Notes under the pieces: generated by a model
What the model was told of the DNA's origin: nothing
The model's database searches: none
What the model saw: only the letters and a program-made list of their open reading frames with translations
Origin: Chondrilla cf. caribensis
Taxonomy: Eukaryota; Porifera; Demospongiae; Chondrillida; Chondrillidae
Direction of reading: 5' to 3'
Assembly: GCA_964020155.1 (NCBI GenBank)
Contig: OZ026563.1
Location: forward strand, 1,697,243 to 1,761,242
DNA length: 64,000 nt
Position numbers and translations under genes: made by a program
Shown here: positions 11,781 to 36,975 of the stretch, in pieces
Numbering within the stretch: position 1 is the stretch's first letter
How the letters are laid out: every line of letters starts with the position of its first letter

Positions 11781-14335
11781 TCACCTCCTCTGCTTGTTGG
11801 CTCTCAGCCAAGCTGTTCTGTGTCGCCGCGCTAACTCCAGTTCCCTCCTACACGTCATCACAAAACGACTGCAAGAAAAAAGTAGCCAGCAAAACATCAG
11901 GTTTACTTCATTTCATGTGTCAACTCAATTCAGTAGTGTTTTAGTACTGCAAATGGATGCAACACTGACTTTAGTGAGGATAGCTCGCTCAGTATCCCCT
12001 CAAGGAGCTTGACACCACTGTCATCCAAATCAGGCTGTTTGGAACATTTCATGTCAAAACTGGGGATGTTGTTGGATGAGCACTGAGTACAAGGAGTACC
12101 ACAACTTGGTACAGACGATCTGAGTAGGTCAGGCAGAGAGCAAAGATTAAGCTGTTTGAAAGTGATGAATGACAAGCTCACATCCACTCATACCCACCCT
12201 CACAACACTTGGACAAACACATGTACACACATTCCTGTACGCACACACACACGCGCATGCACACACATACACACGCACACACACCACTCTGCACTATACA
12301 TTGTTGATGACATGCTACAAGTTAGCTCACATATCCTCTCTTATAGCAACTGCAGTCTGTGTTCCTAAGAATGGGGTTGGGTGGTCCAAGCCAGCATCCA
12401 CCAGTGTTATGCAGGCGTCTTCGGCAGATTCAGAGAATGAGTCAATATTCCCAGACTTACTCGCTGCATCCAGTAGCCCATTCGCTGTATGTTCTGTTGA
12501 TGTTTTATGGGAGGCTTTATCCATCTCAGTATATAAACTAAAGGATTGATTGTGTCCATGGCTACTCCCATCACAGCCACCATAGGTGTCAGACAAATGT
12601 GAGCCAGGAACCAGTAGGTTTGCACTGTGAAAGGTTTGTTCAGACTGCATTGGACTACTGTGCTTTGAGGTGGTAAGTGAGGGACTGTCAGGGTTGGAGG
12701 CATGGGGGACTTCAAGGTAGCCATCTCGGCTGACTTCAAAAGCTGGATCAAGTACTCGAGAACCATCCCCGTCCTCTGTAGTATTATCTAGAGGAAGGTG
12801 GTCATCATCAATAGAGTTGTTGGGAGGTTGAATTTCCTTATCAACGTGGGCTAAGGAATGGTTGGTTTCTTGACTAGAATCACTGAGGGAGAGACAGACT
12901 TCTGGAGGGTTGGTCGGAGATGCAATGCCTTCCTCAGTAAGGTCACTAACACGGCTGTCTCCATGGTCTACCTCGTCTACATTTGCTTCTTTCAGCTCCG
13001 ATGTGCCAACAACACTGTTGTTGTGGTTTGGAGGAGAGTGGGTTGTGACATGAGCCTCCAGTGACTGACACTCCATACTACCCGTGGTGCTCTCGTGAGG
13101 GGGCTCTTCGCTGTACTGGCAGTTTGGAGAGACAACTGCCTGAGCCAGTACTAACCCTGGAGCACGAAGCAGTCTATTTTGAGGTAATGGCTGTGAACTT
13201 GGTACACCCGAGTGAGTTGTAGTGGTTTGGTTTGTCTGGTTTGGGTGGACTAGTTGGGAACTGAAGCTACTGAGTCTGTTGCAGTGGATCTCTTCTTCAG
13301 TGTCGGATTCGTCACTGATTAGATCACAGAAATCACTCAATTTGTTTAAATAATCGGCCTTGGGTGGTGTTGAATCGAGTGTAGATGTGTTCGGACATTT
13401 CTCAAAGCTGAGCTGCGATGGTTCAGCTATAGGATGATGTGGCTCATCCTCTTCCTTGCTCTCCTCTGTTGGCAAAAGTGAATTTTCTGAAAGATAAACT
13501 GGCAGGGATGTTCCTTCTGTACTGGTTTCTTCTGGAGCCACTTTCTAACCCATCAAAGTGTGAAAATGATTATAATACCAAATCGTACCCTACGTATGTA
13601 TGTACTATAGTATAAGCTCACAATAATGAGACCTTCTATAGGACCATTATATAAAGTTATTGAAGTGGTCTCATTTGTGAGATGGTCCTGATTCTGAAGT
13701 TGAAACTGTACTGAGTATTACAATACAGGATGCCCAGGACTAACAGGTAGTAGTCCTATTACTGAGTTGGTCTTTAAGTGGTGGGTTCCACTGCATTCTA
13801 TAGATAATATTAAACATTCACTCACATCGGCCAATGGTGTATCTTGTAAGCTGTTTCCAGTGTTATTCTGGGCTTGAGTAGCTGTGCATGTGCCACAAGG
13901 TTGTAGCTCTTGTGGCTCGTCCTTGTGACCTTGATCTAAGGTGGGTAAAGTAGGCGGAAATGACTTATTAGAAGACTCTTCATCACTCTCCAAAGGAAGG
14001 TCTCTAGTAGAACATAGTGGATCATTAGAGTCTTCGATACCATTATCAGATGAACAGTCCTTTTCTTTTTTCTTTCCAAAACGAGGAACCACCTTGGACT
14101 TCGGAATAGACAGTTCTAAATTACTCGAAAATTGCACATTCCTCTTTCTGCTGCTGAAGGTGGGTATAAATTTGTGCTCTCCGGCACCTGGATTTGGTGT
14201 TACCCTTTGACAAAACTGAGTAGAAGAAAAAGGTTCTTCCCGGTTGTGTAAGCTTGTAACGCTTAGGTCGTCTTTGGAATAGCCTGCGCTTTTGCCTTTA
14301 GTACCTTTGGCATGCTGCTTCTTCCCGCGTGCCAT
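11781..14335 (-). CDS. Unrecognised 672-aa acidic, Ser-rich protein with basic C-terminus
   Basis: Four exons join cleanly: 14335-13826, 13544-12331, 12176-11970 and 11868-11781, 2019 nt in total. The start MARGKKQHAKGTKGKSAG is strongly basic; the middle is low complexity and rich in Ser, Glu, Asp and Pro (casein-kinase-like stretches such as SDESDTEEE), with no recognisable domain. The last two exons join a segment ending LLEGILSELSSL to NRFVMTCRRELELARRHRTA, an amphipathic basic helix before the stop. Basic N-terminus, disordered middle and short ordered C-terminal helix suggest a nuclear protein; that is inference. The acceptor of exon 3 (GATGTGAG) and the donor GTCAGT are weak, so that junction is the least certain. 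It is divergent from the BPL_N gene with 151 bp between start codons. Confidence 0.7.
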
Positions 14336-14486
14336 GATCCCGTTTTCTCTGCTGCGTCCTCTTTGGAATTTGGCGCCAGTTCACGCGGGGAAAAGGGCGT
14401 CATGACGAGAAGACAAAATGGCGCCGAGAAGCATAGCTTCCCATTAGTGGTAGTGTGTTATTGAATAATTTGTCGGTATACCAAAC
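14336..14486. promoter_or_regulatory. Bidirectional promoter (unknown gene / BPL_N gene)
   Basis: Only 151 bp separate the two start codons. The interval holds tttggcgccagttc (E2F-like), cgtcatgacg (imperfect CRE-like palindrome) and caaaatggcgcc (YY1-like, near 14414). Motif meaning is inferred from vertebrate consensus. Confidence 0.55.
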
Positions 14487-15362
14487 ATGATCTTTGTTTA
14501 CGAAGACGGTAATCAAGGAGCAGCAGAGGAGTGTGTCTCTTGGACTAAAGATGGAATACGTAAAGCATTACGGTGGCTGGAATCAGAAGAATTGCTAACC
14601 CGTTACTATTCAGTGGGTGTTATATCAGCTGAACGAATAAAACAGGATCCTACTTGGAGGGAGGAGTGCTCCTTGCTGATCCTCCCCGGAGGTCGGGATA
14701 TGCCGTACTGCTTGCTACTTAACGGCCAGGGGAACACGGAAATCAAGGAATACGTTCGAAGCGGCGGTTCATACCTGGGAATATGTGCCGGTGCATATTA
14801 CGGATGCGAATTCATTGAATTCGAGAAAACTGATCCCGTATTGTCGGTTTGTGGGCCCCGAGAGCTAGGCTTCTTCAAGGGTACAGGAAGGGGGTCATAC
14901 TATCCAGGATTCAACTACATGAACAGGTTGGGAGCGAGACCAGCTCCTATTGTGCTAGAACCAGCAGCTCAGGCACACTTAGGTGCCCAATGTGTCCATG
15001 AAGGTCTAATTGGCTGCAAAATCTATAGCTACTTCAATGGCGGATGTGAGTTTGTACCGTACAAGGAGTTCCCCAAGGACTCTGTTTCCATGGCCACGCA
15101 CAGTTCATCAACTAATATTGTTGCCAGATATGCCGAAATGCCAAGAGAGAGTGGTTGCGATGCAGAATCATCCAATGCAATTGTCACTTGTGAATTTGGT
15201 CTTGGGCGAGTTGTGCTGACAGGGGTACATCTGGAAGTGGACCCAGAAGAGCTGGCCAAGCTTCAAGACCCGCAACTCCAGCATGTTCATGACAAACTTG
15301 TCACTACCAACAACCAGAGGAGGATACTGTTTGCTCTCATTGTTAAATTTCTTCTTGGATGA
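14487..15362 (+). CDS. BPL_N / class I glutamine-amidotransferase-like protein
   Basis: A single-exon gene of 291 codons. It resembles the N-terminal domain of fungal-type biotin-protein ligases (BPL_N), a class I glutamine-amidotransferase-like fold, here without the ligase domain. Visible features are SLLILPGGRDMPY at about residues 62-74, the nucleophile elbow GICAGAYYG with Cys100, and GVHLEVDPEE around His248/Glu250, in the place of the GATase His-x-Glu pair. A full Cys-His-Glu triad is therefore possible, but the substrate is unknown and biotin ligation itself is not expected. The start is the first ATG after the shared promoter. The 3' end of the coding region is duplicated downstream (15397-15535). 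It is the only intron-free gene among intron-rich neighbours, which would fit a retrocopy or transferred origin; this is inference. Confidence 0.85.
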   Translation: MIFVYEDGNQGAAEECVSWTKDGIRKALRWLESEELLTRYYSVGVISAERIKQDPTWREECSLLILPGGRDMPYCLLLNGQGNTEIKEYVRSGGSYLGICAGAYYGCEFIEFEKTDPVLSVCGPRELGFFKGTGRGSYYPGFNYMNRLGARPAPIVLEPAAQAHLGAQCVHEGLIGCKIYSYFNGGCEFVPYKEFPKDSVSMATHSSSTNIVARYAEMPRESGCDAESSNAIVTCEFGLGRVVLTGVHLEVDPEELAKLQDPQLQHVHDKLVTTNNQRRILFALIVKFLLG

Positions 15363-15535
15363 CCCCCCCCCCCCCCCTGTGGAACATCACCATTACAGCT
15401 GGCCAAGCTTCAAGACCCACAACTCCAGCATGTTCATGACAAACTTGTCACTACCAACAACCAGAGGAGGATACTGTTTGCTCTCATTGTTAAATTTCTT
15501 CTTGGATGACCTCCCCTGTGGAACATCACCATTAG
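15250..15535 (+). repeat. 147-bp tandem duplication of the BPL_N gene 3' end
   Basis: The stretch from 15250 (last 37 codons, stop and 3' flank) recurs from 15397 with almost no changes. The two copies differ mainly by a run of 15 C after the first stop, where the second copy has ctccc. Confidence 0.92.
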
Positions 15536-16561
15536 CAGCCTTGTGCAGCGTAAAGCACGTAATACACCGTTAACACATATTACAGTTAATGTTTGTACGT
15601 CACAACTTTTGTGGTTGACTGTATAACTGTCTGATGTGTATATTGATTCATGTGGAAATTGCATTGCATAAAACTGAATTTAACAGAAAAGAATTGTCAC
15701 ATTCTTTCATTTGGTTTGATTTTGTACTTCTTTTGAAATCAAATACACAAATTCTTGACTATGACAGAACAAAGGTGTATGGTATGTAGTCGAGAGGGAG
15801 GCATGTAAATGACTTAACACACTCTTATATTTTCCATTTATTATAAATGCTCTTGAAGAGCATAATGTATAGTGTGTAACTAGAAACAGTGCAGTACAAC
15901 CACACCTCAGTATTGAGTGTACATACAGTGAATTGTCATTAATTTGGCACATACAATTTCCCAATACCAATATAATGCTCAAGTACCCATGAATATCCAG
16001 TTAATCTGCCAAATGCGTTAATCCACCATATTTTTTGAAAAACGGATTGTAGTGGATTAACGAGTATTCATTGTACCACAGTAATCAAAAGGACCACAAT
16101 GGTCCAGTCCTGGGAAATCATAATATTATACTTCAATGTTATTATGTACACTTTCAACATTAGTAATGGAACTAGACCATCCATGTACCTCGTAAATGAG
16201 CTCGAGACTAATTGGTGTCAGTTGCTAGATTCAACTGAACATGTACAGTCTTAGCTTCACAATTCAGGACGTACAAATGGACCACATACACAAGTATACA
16301 GTGCACACACTGTGGAACGGTTCCATTTGAGCATCATAATAAGTGCCAATCAACAATCTTGAACATAAATGGTGGATTAAACAACACATGACTGTCACAT
16401 GACAGTTTTTAAAAAGACTTACGTACTGTACAAGCAAACAAAGTACAATAAAAAGCAACAAGCTAAACAAGGGCCGGCTAGGAAAAGAAAATCATTGTAC
16501 TAACAGTAAGGAGATAAAGATACTTTGAAAGATACTGAATATATTTAATATATTAGAAGCA
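15536..16561. other. Intergenic between BPL_N gene and PI4KB (convergent)
   Basis: AT-rich sequence, no gene seen. A MITE-like segment at about 15926-16077 has imperfect inverted ends (cagtgaattgtcattaat versus attcattgta). A relative lies at about 18690-18822. Confidence 0.5.
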
Positions 16562-29746
<13,185 letters not shown>

Positions 29747-30025
29747 TGGTCGAACAACACAAGGTGAAATTTGAGAAGAATAACCGTCAGCCCAGTAACT
29801 GTCGAAGAGTTGGAGAGTCGTGGAGTATCCTTGAGCTTATTCGTTTCCCTCAAAGCTGAAGAGTCATGTAAAATTCAGTACAAATTCCAACTACTGAAAC
29901 CTTTAATGGAAATTCTTTCTCCCACTCCGAGAAGACCGAACGAGACTGGCGAAATGTATTCCTAAATAACGCACACCTTGACCACGCCCTTGCGCAACAA
30001 ATAAATGACGTCATCGACCCAGAAA
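29747..30025. promoter_or_regulatory. Bidirectional promoter of PI4KB and CIAO1
   Basis: 279 bp between divergent start codons. It contains a perfect CRE palindrome TGACGTCA at 30006-30013, 13 bp upstream of the CIAO1 ATG. Confidence 0.6.
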
Positions 30026-32427
30026 ATGAACGCTGCTTCTCTTGAGTGTGTAGCAACTTTGGACGGTAGGGATGGCGAAAAGGAGCTTGTAGCTCATGCA
30101 ATTTTATCGCGTTAAATTACTCGTAATTATCTTGTTTCAAACTGCCTTGAGCTTTAATTCCTGGCAGTTCTTGGTCTTGACATTTGATGTTATGTTTGTT
30201 GTTATTCGCAGGACACAAAGACCGTGCCTGGAATGTTTCTTGGAACCCATCTGGAACAATTCTGGCCAGTTGCGGTGGAGACAAAACAGTATCCTATATA
30301 AACTCTTTTCTTATTCATTCCTGTATAGTATTATGTCAGTGCTTTGTATGGTCCAAAGCTGTATGTATTCATTCTTCTCAAAGTGAAAATAGTGTATTTG
30401 TTGACTTGGAAACACAAACTATGTTAGCTAGTAGAACTGTTTCTTGACTGCTGGGCTAGATTAGACTATGGGGATTGGAAGGAGGTAGGTATGTATGTAA
30501 AGGTGTTCTTGAGGATGGTCATCAGAGGACCATAAGATCAGGTAAGGGTGCTTGTTGTTCATTGGTGTACATGTGTGCGTGTGTGTGTGTGTGTGTGTGT
30601 TTGTGTGCGTACATGTGTGTGTGTTTGTGTGCGTACATGTGTGTGTGTGTGTGTATGTGTGTGTTTGTGCGTTTGTACGTGCATGCATGCGCGCGCGCGT
30701 GTGTGTGTGTGTGTGTGTGTGTGCATCTGTGTGTGCACATCTGTGTGTGTGTATGTGTTTACAATGCATGTGTGTGCATGCATTGTAAAACATACATACA
30801 TATACTTCATATATGGCCTATAGTATGTACAACTCTTCTCCAACTGACAAGAGTTCACATTGCTTGTGATGAGCTTCACCCCAGACCTAACAATGTTTGC
30901 TTATTTTCAATTCTCAGTCTCATGGTCTCCCTGTGGGAGAAAGATGGCTTCAGCTAGCTTCGATGCTACTGTTGGCATCTGGGAGTGTAAGAATGGAGGT
31001 ACGGGCATACATACATATGTATGTACATGTGTGTATGTAAGATACAGATGTATGTATGTACATGTGTGTATGTAAGATACAGATGTATGTATGTACATGT
31101 GTGTATGTAAGATACAGATGTATGTATGTACACATGTGTGTATATAGTCACGCTTAGGGTTTGTCTGACACTTATTTATCTGAAAATGTCATTATCCAGG
31201 GCTCCTGTGTAATTTACCATCACGATATTGTGAATAGTGCGTGTCCCTGATTTATCCAGCACTTTGCTTATCCGACATTCAATTTACTAAAATCTCATTA
31301 ACCCAACACTCCTCCTTCACTGAGTTGTGGACAGTGTACCCTGATCCATCCAACACTTGGACACATTTTCAAGGAACAAACATGATCATATAAAACCAGG
31401 TCCCACTGTATTGTACCACATACATAAGTATGTACATATATACCAGGGTTACCCCCAAATGGCGGTACCAGGGCACTCCCCCCTTTATTCTCTGTTCTGT
31501 GACAGCAATTTTTTGTTAGAATAAAGATTTATAATATTATTGTGTTAACTGTTGAAGCAATATTGATAATTATACATCAAACATTCATAGTGACTCCCCC
31601 CCTTAATTTTTTCTGGGGGAAACACTGCATATACTATTAATTACTAGTCTGATCCAGTTTGCATATGTCAGCTCTGGGAGTGCTCGTCTCACTACAGAAG
31701 GTCTTCAGTGCAGTGGTAGGACACAGTCAACGTTCTCTACTCCACACTGACTATGCCGTGGTACATGATAGCTACCCTTATGGTGTCTATCGGTATCTCT
31801 GTCCCTGGGGAATAAGGTTCCCCACTGTTGAAGAGACTCTCCTTCTAAAGAGCTTCCTTAAAAAGTATCTTGGCTAGATATCAGATATGTCCCAAGTTGT
31901 CCATTGCATGTAAATGAAATCTTAGAAAAGTTCAGCTCTGCTGGTATCCTACAGGTCTTGGTATGTTCTCTCTTCCTGTCCATAATAACACATGCATACA
32001 TGTTACACGTGTGTGTGGACATTCATGTCCTTCACACATATGCCATCAGGAATGTGTGTCGGTGAGTGAGACAGTGAATACCACATTTGGACTTTCCTGA
32101 AGGTTTTGAATTCCTCCGGATTTCACAGTCTATTTGCCAAGTACTTCACACCCATTGTAGCCTGTACTTTATTAGTCACTTCAGGGATTCCAGAGATTGG
32201 GATTTCTCTGATTGGTCTCAAAGTAGACTGCTCCTCTCATTTCTGTAGAATTTGAGCAGACAGCTACACTGGAAGGCCATGAGAATGAGGTCAAATCCAC
32301 ATCATGGTCACCTTCGGGCTCCATGCTAGCAACCTGTAGCAGAGATAAGAGCGTGTGGATATGGGAAGGTGTGTGAACTGTCTGCTTGTAGTGTGTGTGT
32401 GTATGTGTGTGTGTGTGTGTGTTCACA

Positions 32428-32471
<44 letters not shown>

Positions 32472-32475
32472 CGCA

Positions 32476-32514
<39 letters not shown>

Positions 32515-32543
32515 GTGTGCGTGTGTGTGTGCGTGTGTGTGTG

Positions 32544-32589
<46 letters not shown>

Positions 32590-33542
32590 TGTGTGTGTGT
32601 GTAGTGATATGTGAGTTGTGCAATGGGTATCAAGTTGACCTGATTGTCATGGTTGGTTAGGCAGATGTCTTGAAAAGGAAATGTGGCTGAATGGCAGCTT
32701 ACAAATCCGCTTTTGCACCATCACACCAATTTCCATGTCCTATTACTCCATACTTGGTGTCTTGGGTTGTGTTTGAGAAACTAACGTCCATTTCCAAGAA
32801 TGTGGTGGAGAAGAAGCACCTCAATGTTGTGGTTAGACATTTTGTTCTATACAGTAGGACCTCATCATACTGGGAAATACGTACGTAGCATTGAATTATT
32901 ATGATATAACTGATTGTACCAGGTACATAGTAAAGTGGAACAGGTTGAGGCAACTACATATGCGTAAGGGACCCTCAAAATCAGTTCTTGTATCAGATTG
33001 ACTTCTTATCAGGATTTGCTTACCATGTGTACACTGCTACAGCAAACTAAATGCTCAGAAATTAGTTTTTGTATCAAGGAGTAATTTGTGTTAACAAATT
33101 TCTATTGTACACATTGTGTATTGTATACATGTATATTGCCATGCCTTTCAGTTGGTTATCATGAATTCCTGATGTAATGAAACTGTTTTCATCGTCCCTT
33201 GAAATTTACTACATTTATCAAGATTTTTTCTATGTACGAACGTATCAACAGTTCTAGAGGAAGATGAAGATTATGAATGCATGAGTGTTATTCACAGCCA
33301 CACACAAGACGTCAAGTGTGTCAGATGGCACCCATCAGAAGAGGTGTGTCCATGAGGGCGTGGTCTCTTTGTGTATTTGTGTTCACTGCAAAGCTTTCTC
33401 TCATTTGTAAAGGTTTTAGCCTCTTGTAGCTATGACGATACCCTCAGGTTATACAAGGAAGATGGGGATGACTGGTGTGTGTGTGTCTGTCTGTTTCTCA
33501 CAGTGTGTGCGTGTGTGTGTGTGTGTGTTTGTCTGTCTGTGT

Positions 33543-33596
<54 letters not shown>

Positions 33597-35387
33597 CCAC
33601 GTGTCAGTGCTTCAGTGTACTCGTACATATTTTTCATCGTCATGATTCAACAGGTCCTCATTCACAACACTGGAAGGACACAAGTCAACAGTATGGTCCA
33701 TTGCTTTTGATGTCAAAGGAGAGAGATTAGGTAAACATTGCATGTACCTCATTGATATGTACGTATCTGCATGGCCAAGTGAACATAGTACACTACTAAT
33801 GTACGTGCATACGTACATAGGCCTTCACCCTGTAGATTCACACATGCCCTTGAACTGTATGTATTGTGTGTACATTCTGAATAATCCTAACTTGGTAGGT
33901 TTCTTCATATTTACAGTACATACGTACATGTAAATAGCTAGGCATACATATGTGCACACTATCATGCTCATACAATAATACACACATACTGAAGTATAGA
34001 TAGCACATTACACTCTCTATGGAGATGTACATACGTGTACTTATAGAGTCATCTAAACAGACAGTATTGACAGTATAGTTAGTACAATACATGAGATATA
34101 CAATTCCATACAATTACCTGGATTACATACATCATCCCAACAAACATGCCATAACCACAGATGTTCAACAGATATGTTTGCATATGTGGACATAATGCTT
34201 TGTAATTCTTACATGATGAAGTAACCTCATTTTAAGATGTTCACTCAGTTTTTTCCAAACAAACGCCATGTTATGTATTCATGTCCAAGCTGGCATATCA
34301 ATTTTGTGTTGAAATTAATTGCACAGTCAGCTGTTGCTGGAAATACATAATAATAATAATAATATACATATTCCTCGCTTTTGTTCATCATTTATTGTTG
34401 TATTGTCACCTACACAGCATCTTGTAGTGCTGACAAGACAGTGAAGATATGGAAGTGCTACAAACAGGGGAACACATTAGGCAAGTGTATTCCACATCTG
34501 TGTTTGTTGTTTACTGTAGACAGCGTGTTAGTACAGCTAACTGGCCATACATACGTCTGTGTGTTTTGCACTGTTTATAGGGGTGAAGGTGGAAGGAAAA
34601 GACCCAAAGTGGCTGTGTGTGTGTACTCTATCAGGTTACCATGCAAGAGAAATATACGACATTAGCTGGTGGGTGTTTAATGTTGGCTAACTCTCATTTT
34701 ATTTCGACAAGATACTCTCTTCTCAACTGTCCGCGATGCAGGTCAAACAACGGACACATTGCCACTGCATGCGGTGATGACTGTATTCGTGTGTTTGAAG
34801 AGGTATGGCTATGGTCGCATCATGCATAAAATTCTCTGTGTGTGTATCTGCAGTGTGTGCGTACACTGCTTGTGTAGAGTGATTGAGGATTCATATTGCG
34901 ATTAACAATGGAAACCCACTTAAATATCTTTTTCCTATGTACTTTTACATCATAACCAGGACCACCTTGAAAGTAAGACCAATTTGGCTGGTCCCCAAAA
35001 GGTTGTCTCAACTCTAAGGTTCTACTGTACAGTACAGTACATATGTAGTTCTAATATAATGTTATATTATGCACACAACATTGTGTACATATTTGAGGGA
35101 GGAGTATGTATATTATTATTACGTACCTATCACATGGATAAGGGTCCAAATCATGCTATAAGGGATATTGAATTGGATTGTGAGGTGATTTGGCCCTAAT
35201 TCCACAGGACCCATCATCTTCAGGATCACCCAACAATCCAATCTTCAGGTTGCTGTCCACAGAGGAGAAGGCCCACTCCATGGATGTGAACAGTGTGAGC
35301 TGGAACCCCAAGTACCCAAACATCTTCGCGTCATGCTCGGACGACAGTACAGTGAAACTGTGGAAGCTTTGTATACAGGACCAGTAG
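30026..35387 (+). CDS. CIAO1: Cytosolic iron-sulfur assembly protein CIAO1, 12 exons
   Basis: CIAO1 is the WD40 propeller of the CIA targeting complex, which delivers Fe-S clusters to cytosolic and nuclear proteins. Exons: 30026-30065, 30212-30288, 30460-30541, 30918-30998, 32249-32368, 33252-33343, 33413-33474, 33654-33730, 34418-34480, 34581-34668, 34742-34802, 35208-35387; 1023 nt, 340 aa (human, as remembered, 339). Seven WD-type blades are visible, for example [125 protein letters not shown] and [13 protein letters not shown]. Exon 9 ends at a GC donor (TTAG|GCAAGT) rather than GT; the GT alternative two codons on breaks the frame. The start is the first ATG giving [10 protein letters not shown] across the first splice. 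It converges on cytochrome c, 373 bp away. Confidence 0.96.
30575..30780. repeat. (GT)n microsatellite in CIAO1 intron 3
   Basis: Degenerate GT tract with TGCGTACATG repeats, starting about 35 nt after the donor, sense orientation. Confidence 0.9.
31005..31142 (+). repeat. 35-bp tandem repeat, about four copies
   Basis: Units built of gtatgtatgtacatgtgtgt + atgtaagatacagat, in CIAO1 intron 4. Confidence 0.85.
31443..31632. mobile_element. MITE-like element with CCAGGGTTACCCCCA ends
   Basis: Left end ccagggttacccccaaat and right end ttctgggggaaacactg are imperfect inverted repeats about 190 bp apart around an AT-rich core. Lies in CIAO1 intron 4. Confidence 0.6.
32390..32604. repeat. (GT)n microsatellite after CIAO1 exon 5
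   Basis: Begins about 20 nt from the donor GAAG|GTGTGTG; sense orientation, with TTCACATTTG and TTCGCATTTG islands. Confidence 0.93.
32852..33085. mobile_element. Dispersed repeat copy A
   Basis: Shares with 51962-52120 the sequence of words cagtagrac, aagggaccctc, ggtatcag or gtatcag, ttcttat, ttcttac and gtgtacactgct; internal to CIAO1 intron 5. Its right inverted end is not clear. Confidence 0.6.
33475..33597. repeat. (GT)n tract starting at the CIAO1 exon 7 donor
   Basis: The intron begins GTGTGTGTGTCTGTCTG directly after GATGACTG and the repeat fills most of a 179-nt intron. Confidence 0.93.
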
Positions 35388-35760
35388 TACTATCATACCA
35401 GAATGCAGAATAATTATGGAAAAAATATTCTCATGATTTTATCCATACGAGTGTACGTACTGTACATGATCGTGTTAATAATCTCAAATTCAAAATTCCC
35501 ACTGTGTACCAATGCACAGGGCATTTGTACACTACATTATAATATTATATTATTATACAAGCACAGCCACAACTTGAGCTCACTGAGTGCAGAGTAGTAA
35601 TTGCATAATTACATAAATGTATTAAAATCAATAAATATTACATAACATAGGTACATGTACAAGCGTTACTGTAAGGGTATGGGGATTACTCCTATAATAA
35701 ATAGCTATGTTATATTGATCGATGCTATTGGCAGTATGCACATTACGTGTTGCTGAGGAG

Positions 35761-36860
35761 CTACTTGGTGGCTTCCTTCAGATAGGCGATGAGATCTGGA
35801 TGAGACGAACAACAGCTTTGGGTCATATTCAAGACAAATGTAGTCACACACGTATGCCTACCTGCTCTTTCTTGTTTCTTCTTGAGCCCAGCAAAGACCA
35901 TCTTAGTCCCAGGGATGTACTTTTTGGGATTTTCCAAATAAATAAACAGTGTATCTGGACCCCATGTTATCCCTGTCAGAGGGGATCAAAGGGTACAGGT
36001 TTAATACACTAATAGGGATTTACAACACACAAATGCATGACATAATACAACATTCATCAGAACAGACACATCACAAAGGAAATGATGACATCGTGGTTAC
36101 ATCACATTCCTGAGAGAACAGGTGATTGACAGTTTAACTCCTGTAATTCTTCACCACTGAAGTCCTTGTGTCTGGACTGAATGGTATCGTGTTGGATCAT
36201 TGGTAGGTAGGTATGTGTGATTACTTTAGGGTTACATATTATACAGTAATACCGTCTCAAGTGTCACAGATCCATACACAGCATGAATTCGCAATAATTT
36301 GCCACAATTTGTTTGCAAAGAACTATTGAAGATTAAAACATTTGGTAAATTAACTGGAAATTCATTAGTATGTGTACATTTTACTGGTATTGGGAAATTG
36401 TGGTGGGTTTATGAGAATTCCCTGTACATACATACATACATACATACACATACATACATACACTGACAACAGTATACTCATCCACATATACATGTTCTCA
36501 CACCTTTGGACTTGTTGGCTGCTGTGTAAGTAAACCCAGAAGCCTGTCCTGTTGACCTTCCAATCAGACCATTGAGGTTCGGCCCAGTTTTGTGCTTGCC
36601 ACCCTAGAACACACCGGAGGACGTAAGTTCAGTCACAATTACAGACCTGTCCCGATTTACGAGGTCAATTACCAAGGATTACGCAATACACCAGACCACA
36701 TGGTACTTTTGTATTTTCTAGCATTTCACCAAAGATACATAACTATAGTAATTGTGAAGGATATAAAACTCACACTTTCTGTTGTATGACACTGGGCACA
36801 TCTTTGTTTGAAGATTTTAGCGCCATTCGTTGGATTACCGTCCGGCACAGGTTCGCTCAT
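35761..36860 (-). CDS. CYCS: Cytochrome c, 4 exons
   Basis: The heme electron carrier of the mitochondrial intermembrane space. Exons: 36860-36774, 36603-36504, 35972-35862, 35795-35761; 333 nt, 110 aa. Diagnostic residues are all present: the heme attachment motif [21 protein letters not shown] with the proximal region; [15 protein letters not shown]; and [20 protein letters not shown], with Met for the axial sulfur ligand, ending AYLKEATK. An in-frame ATG 21 codons upstream would add a hydrophobic stretch. I prefer [13 protein letters not shown] because cytochrome c needs no cleaved presequence and animal forms start near there. Its start is 115 bp from a divergent small ORF. Confidence 0.96.
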
Positions 36861-36975
36861 TTTCTGGCACGAAAGAACGACAGGTCCAATTAAAAACACC
36901 AAAAAGTGTCTTCGATAATACAAAAAGTCTACTTACAACCGAATAAATAGATACACCGCGATTGGTAAGAACAAA
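36861..36975. promoter_or_regulatory. Possible bidirectional promoter (cytochrome c / small ORF)
   Basis: 115 bp between the cytochrome c ATG and a divergent ATG. No clear core motif seen. Confidence 0.35.

Noticed and set aside
31659..31877. 72-aa ORF in CIAO1 intron 4
   Set aside because: Non-repetitive but without splice sites or a family match; lies beside a MITE and may be a relic.
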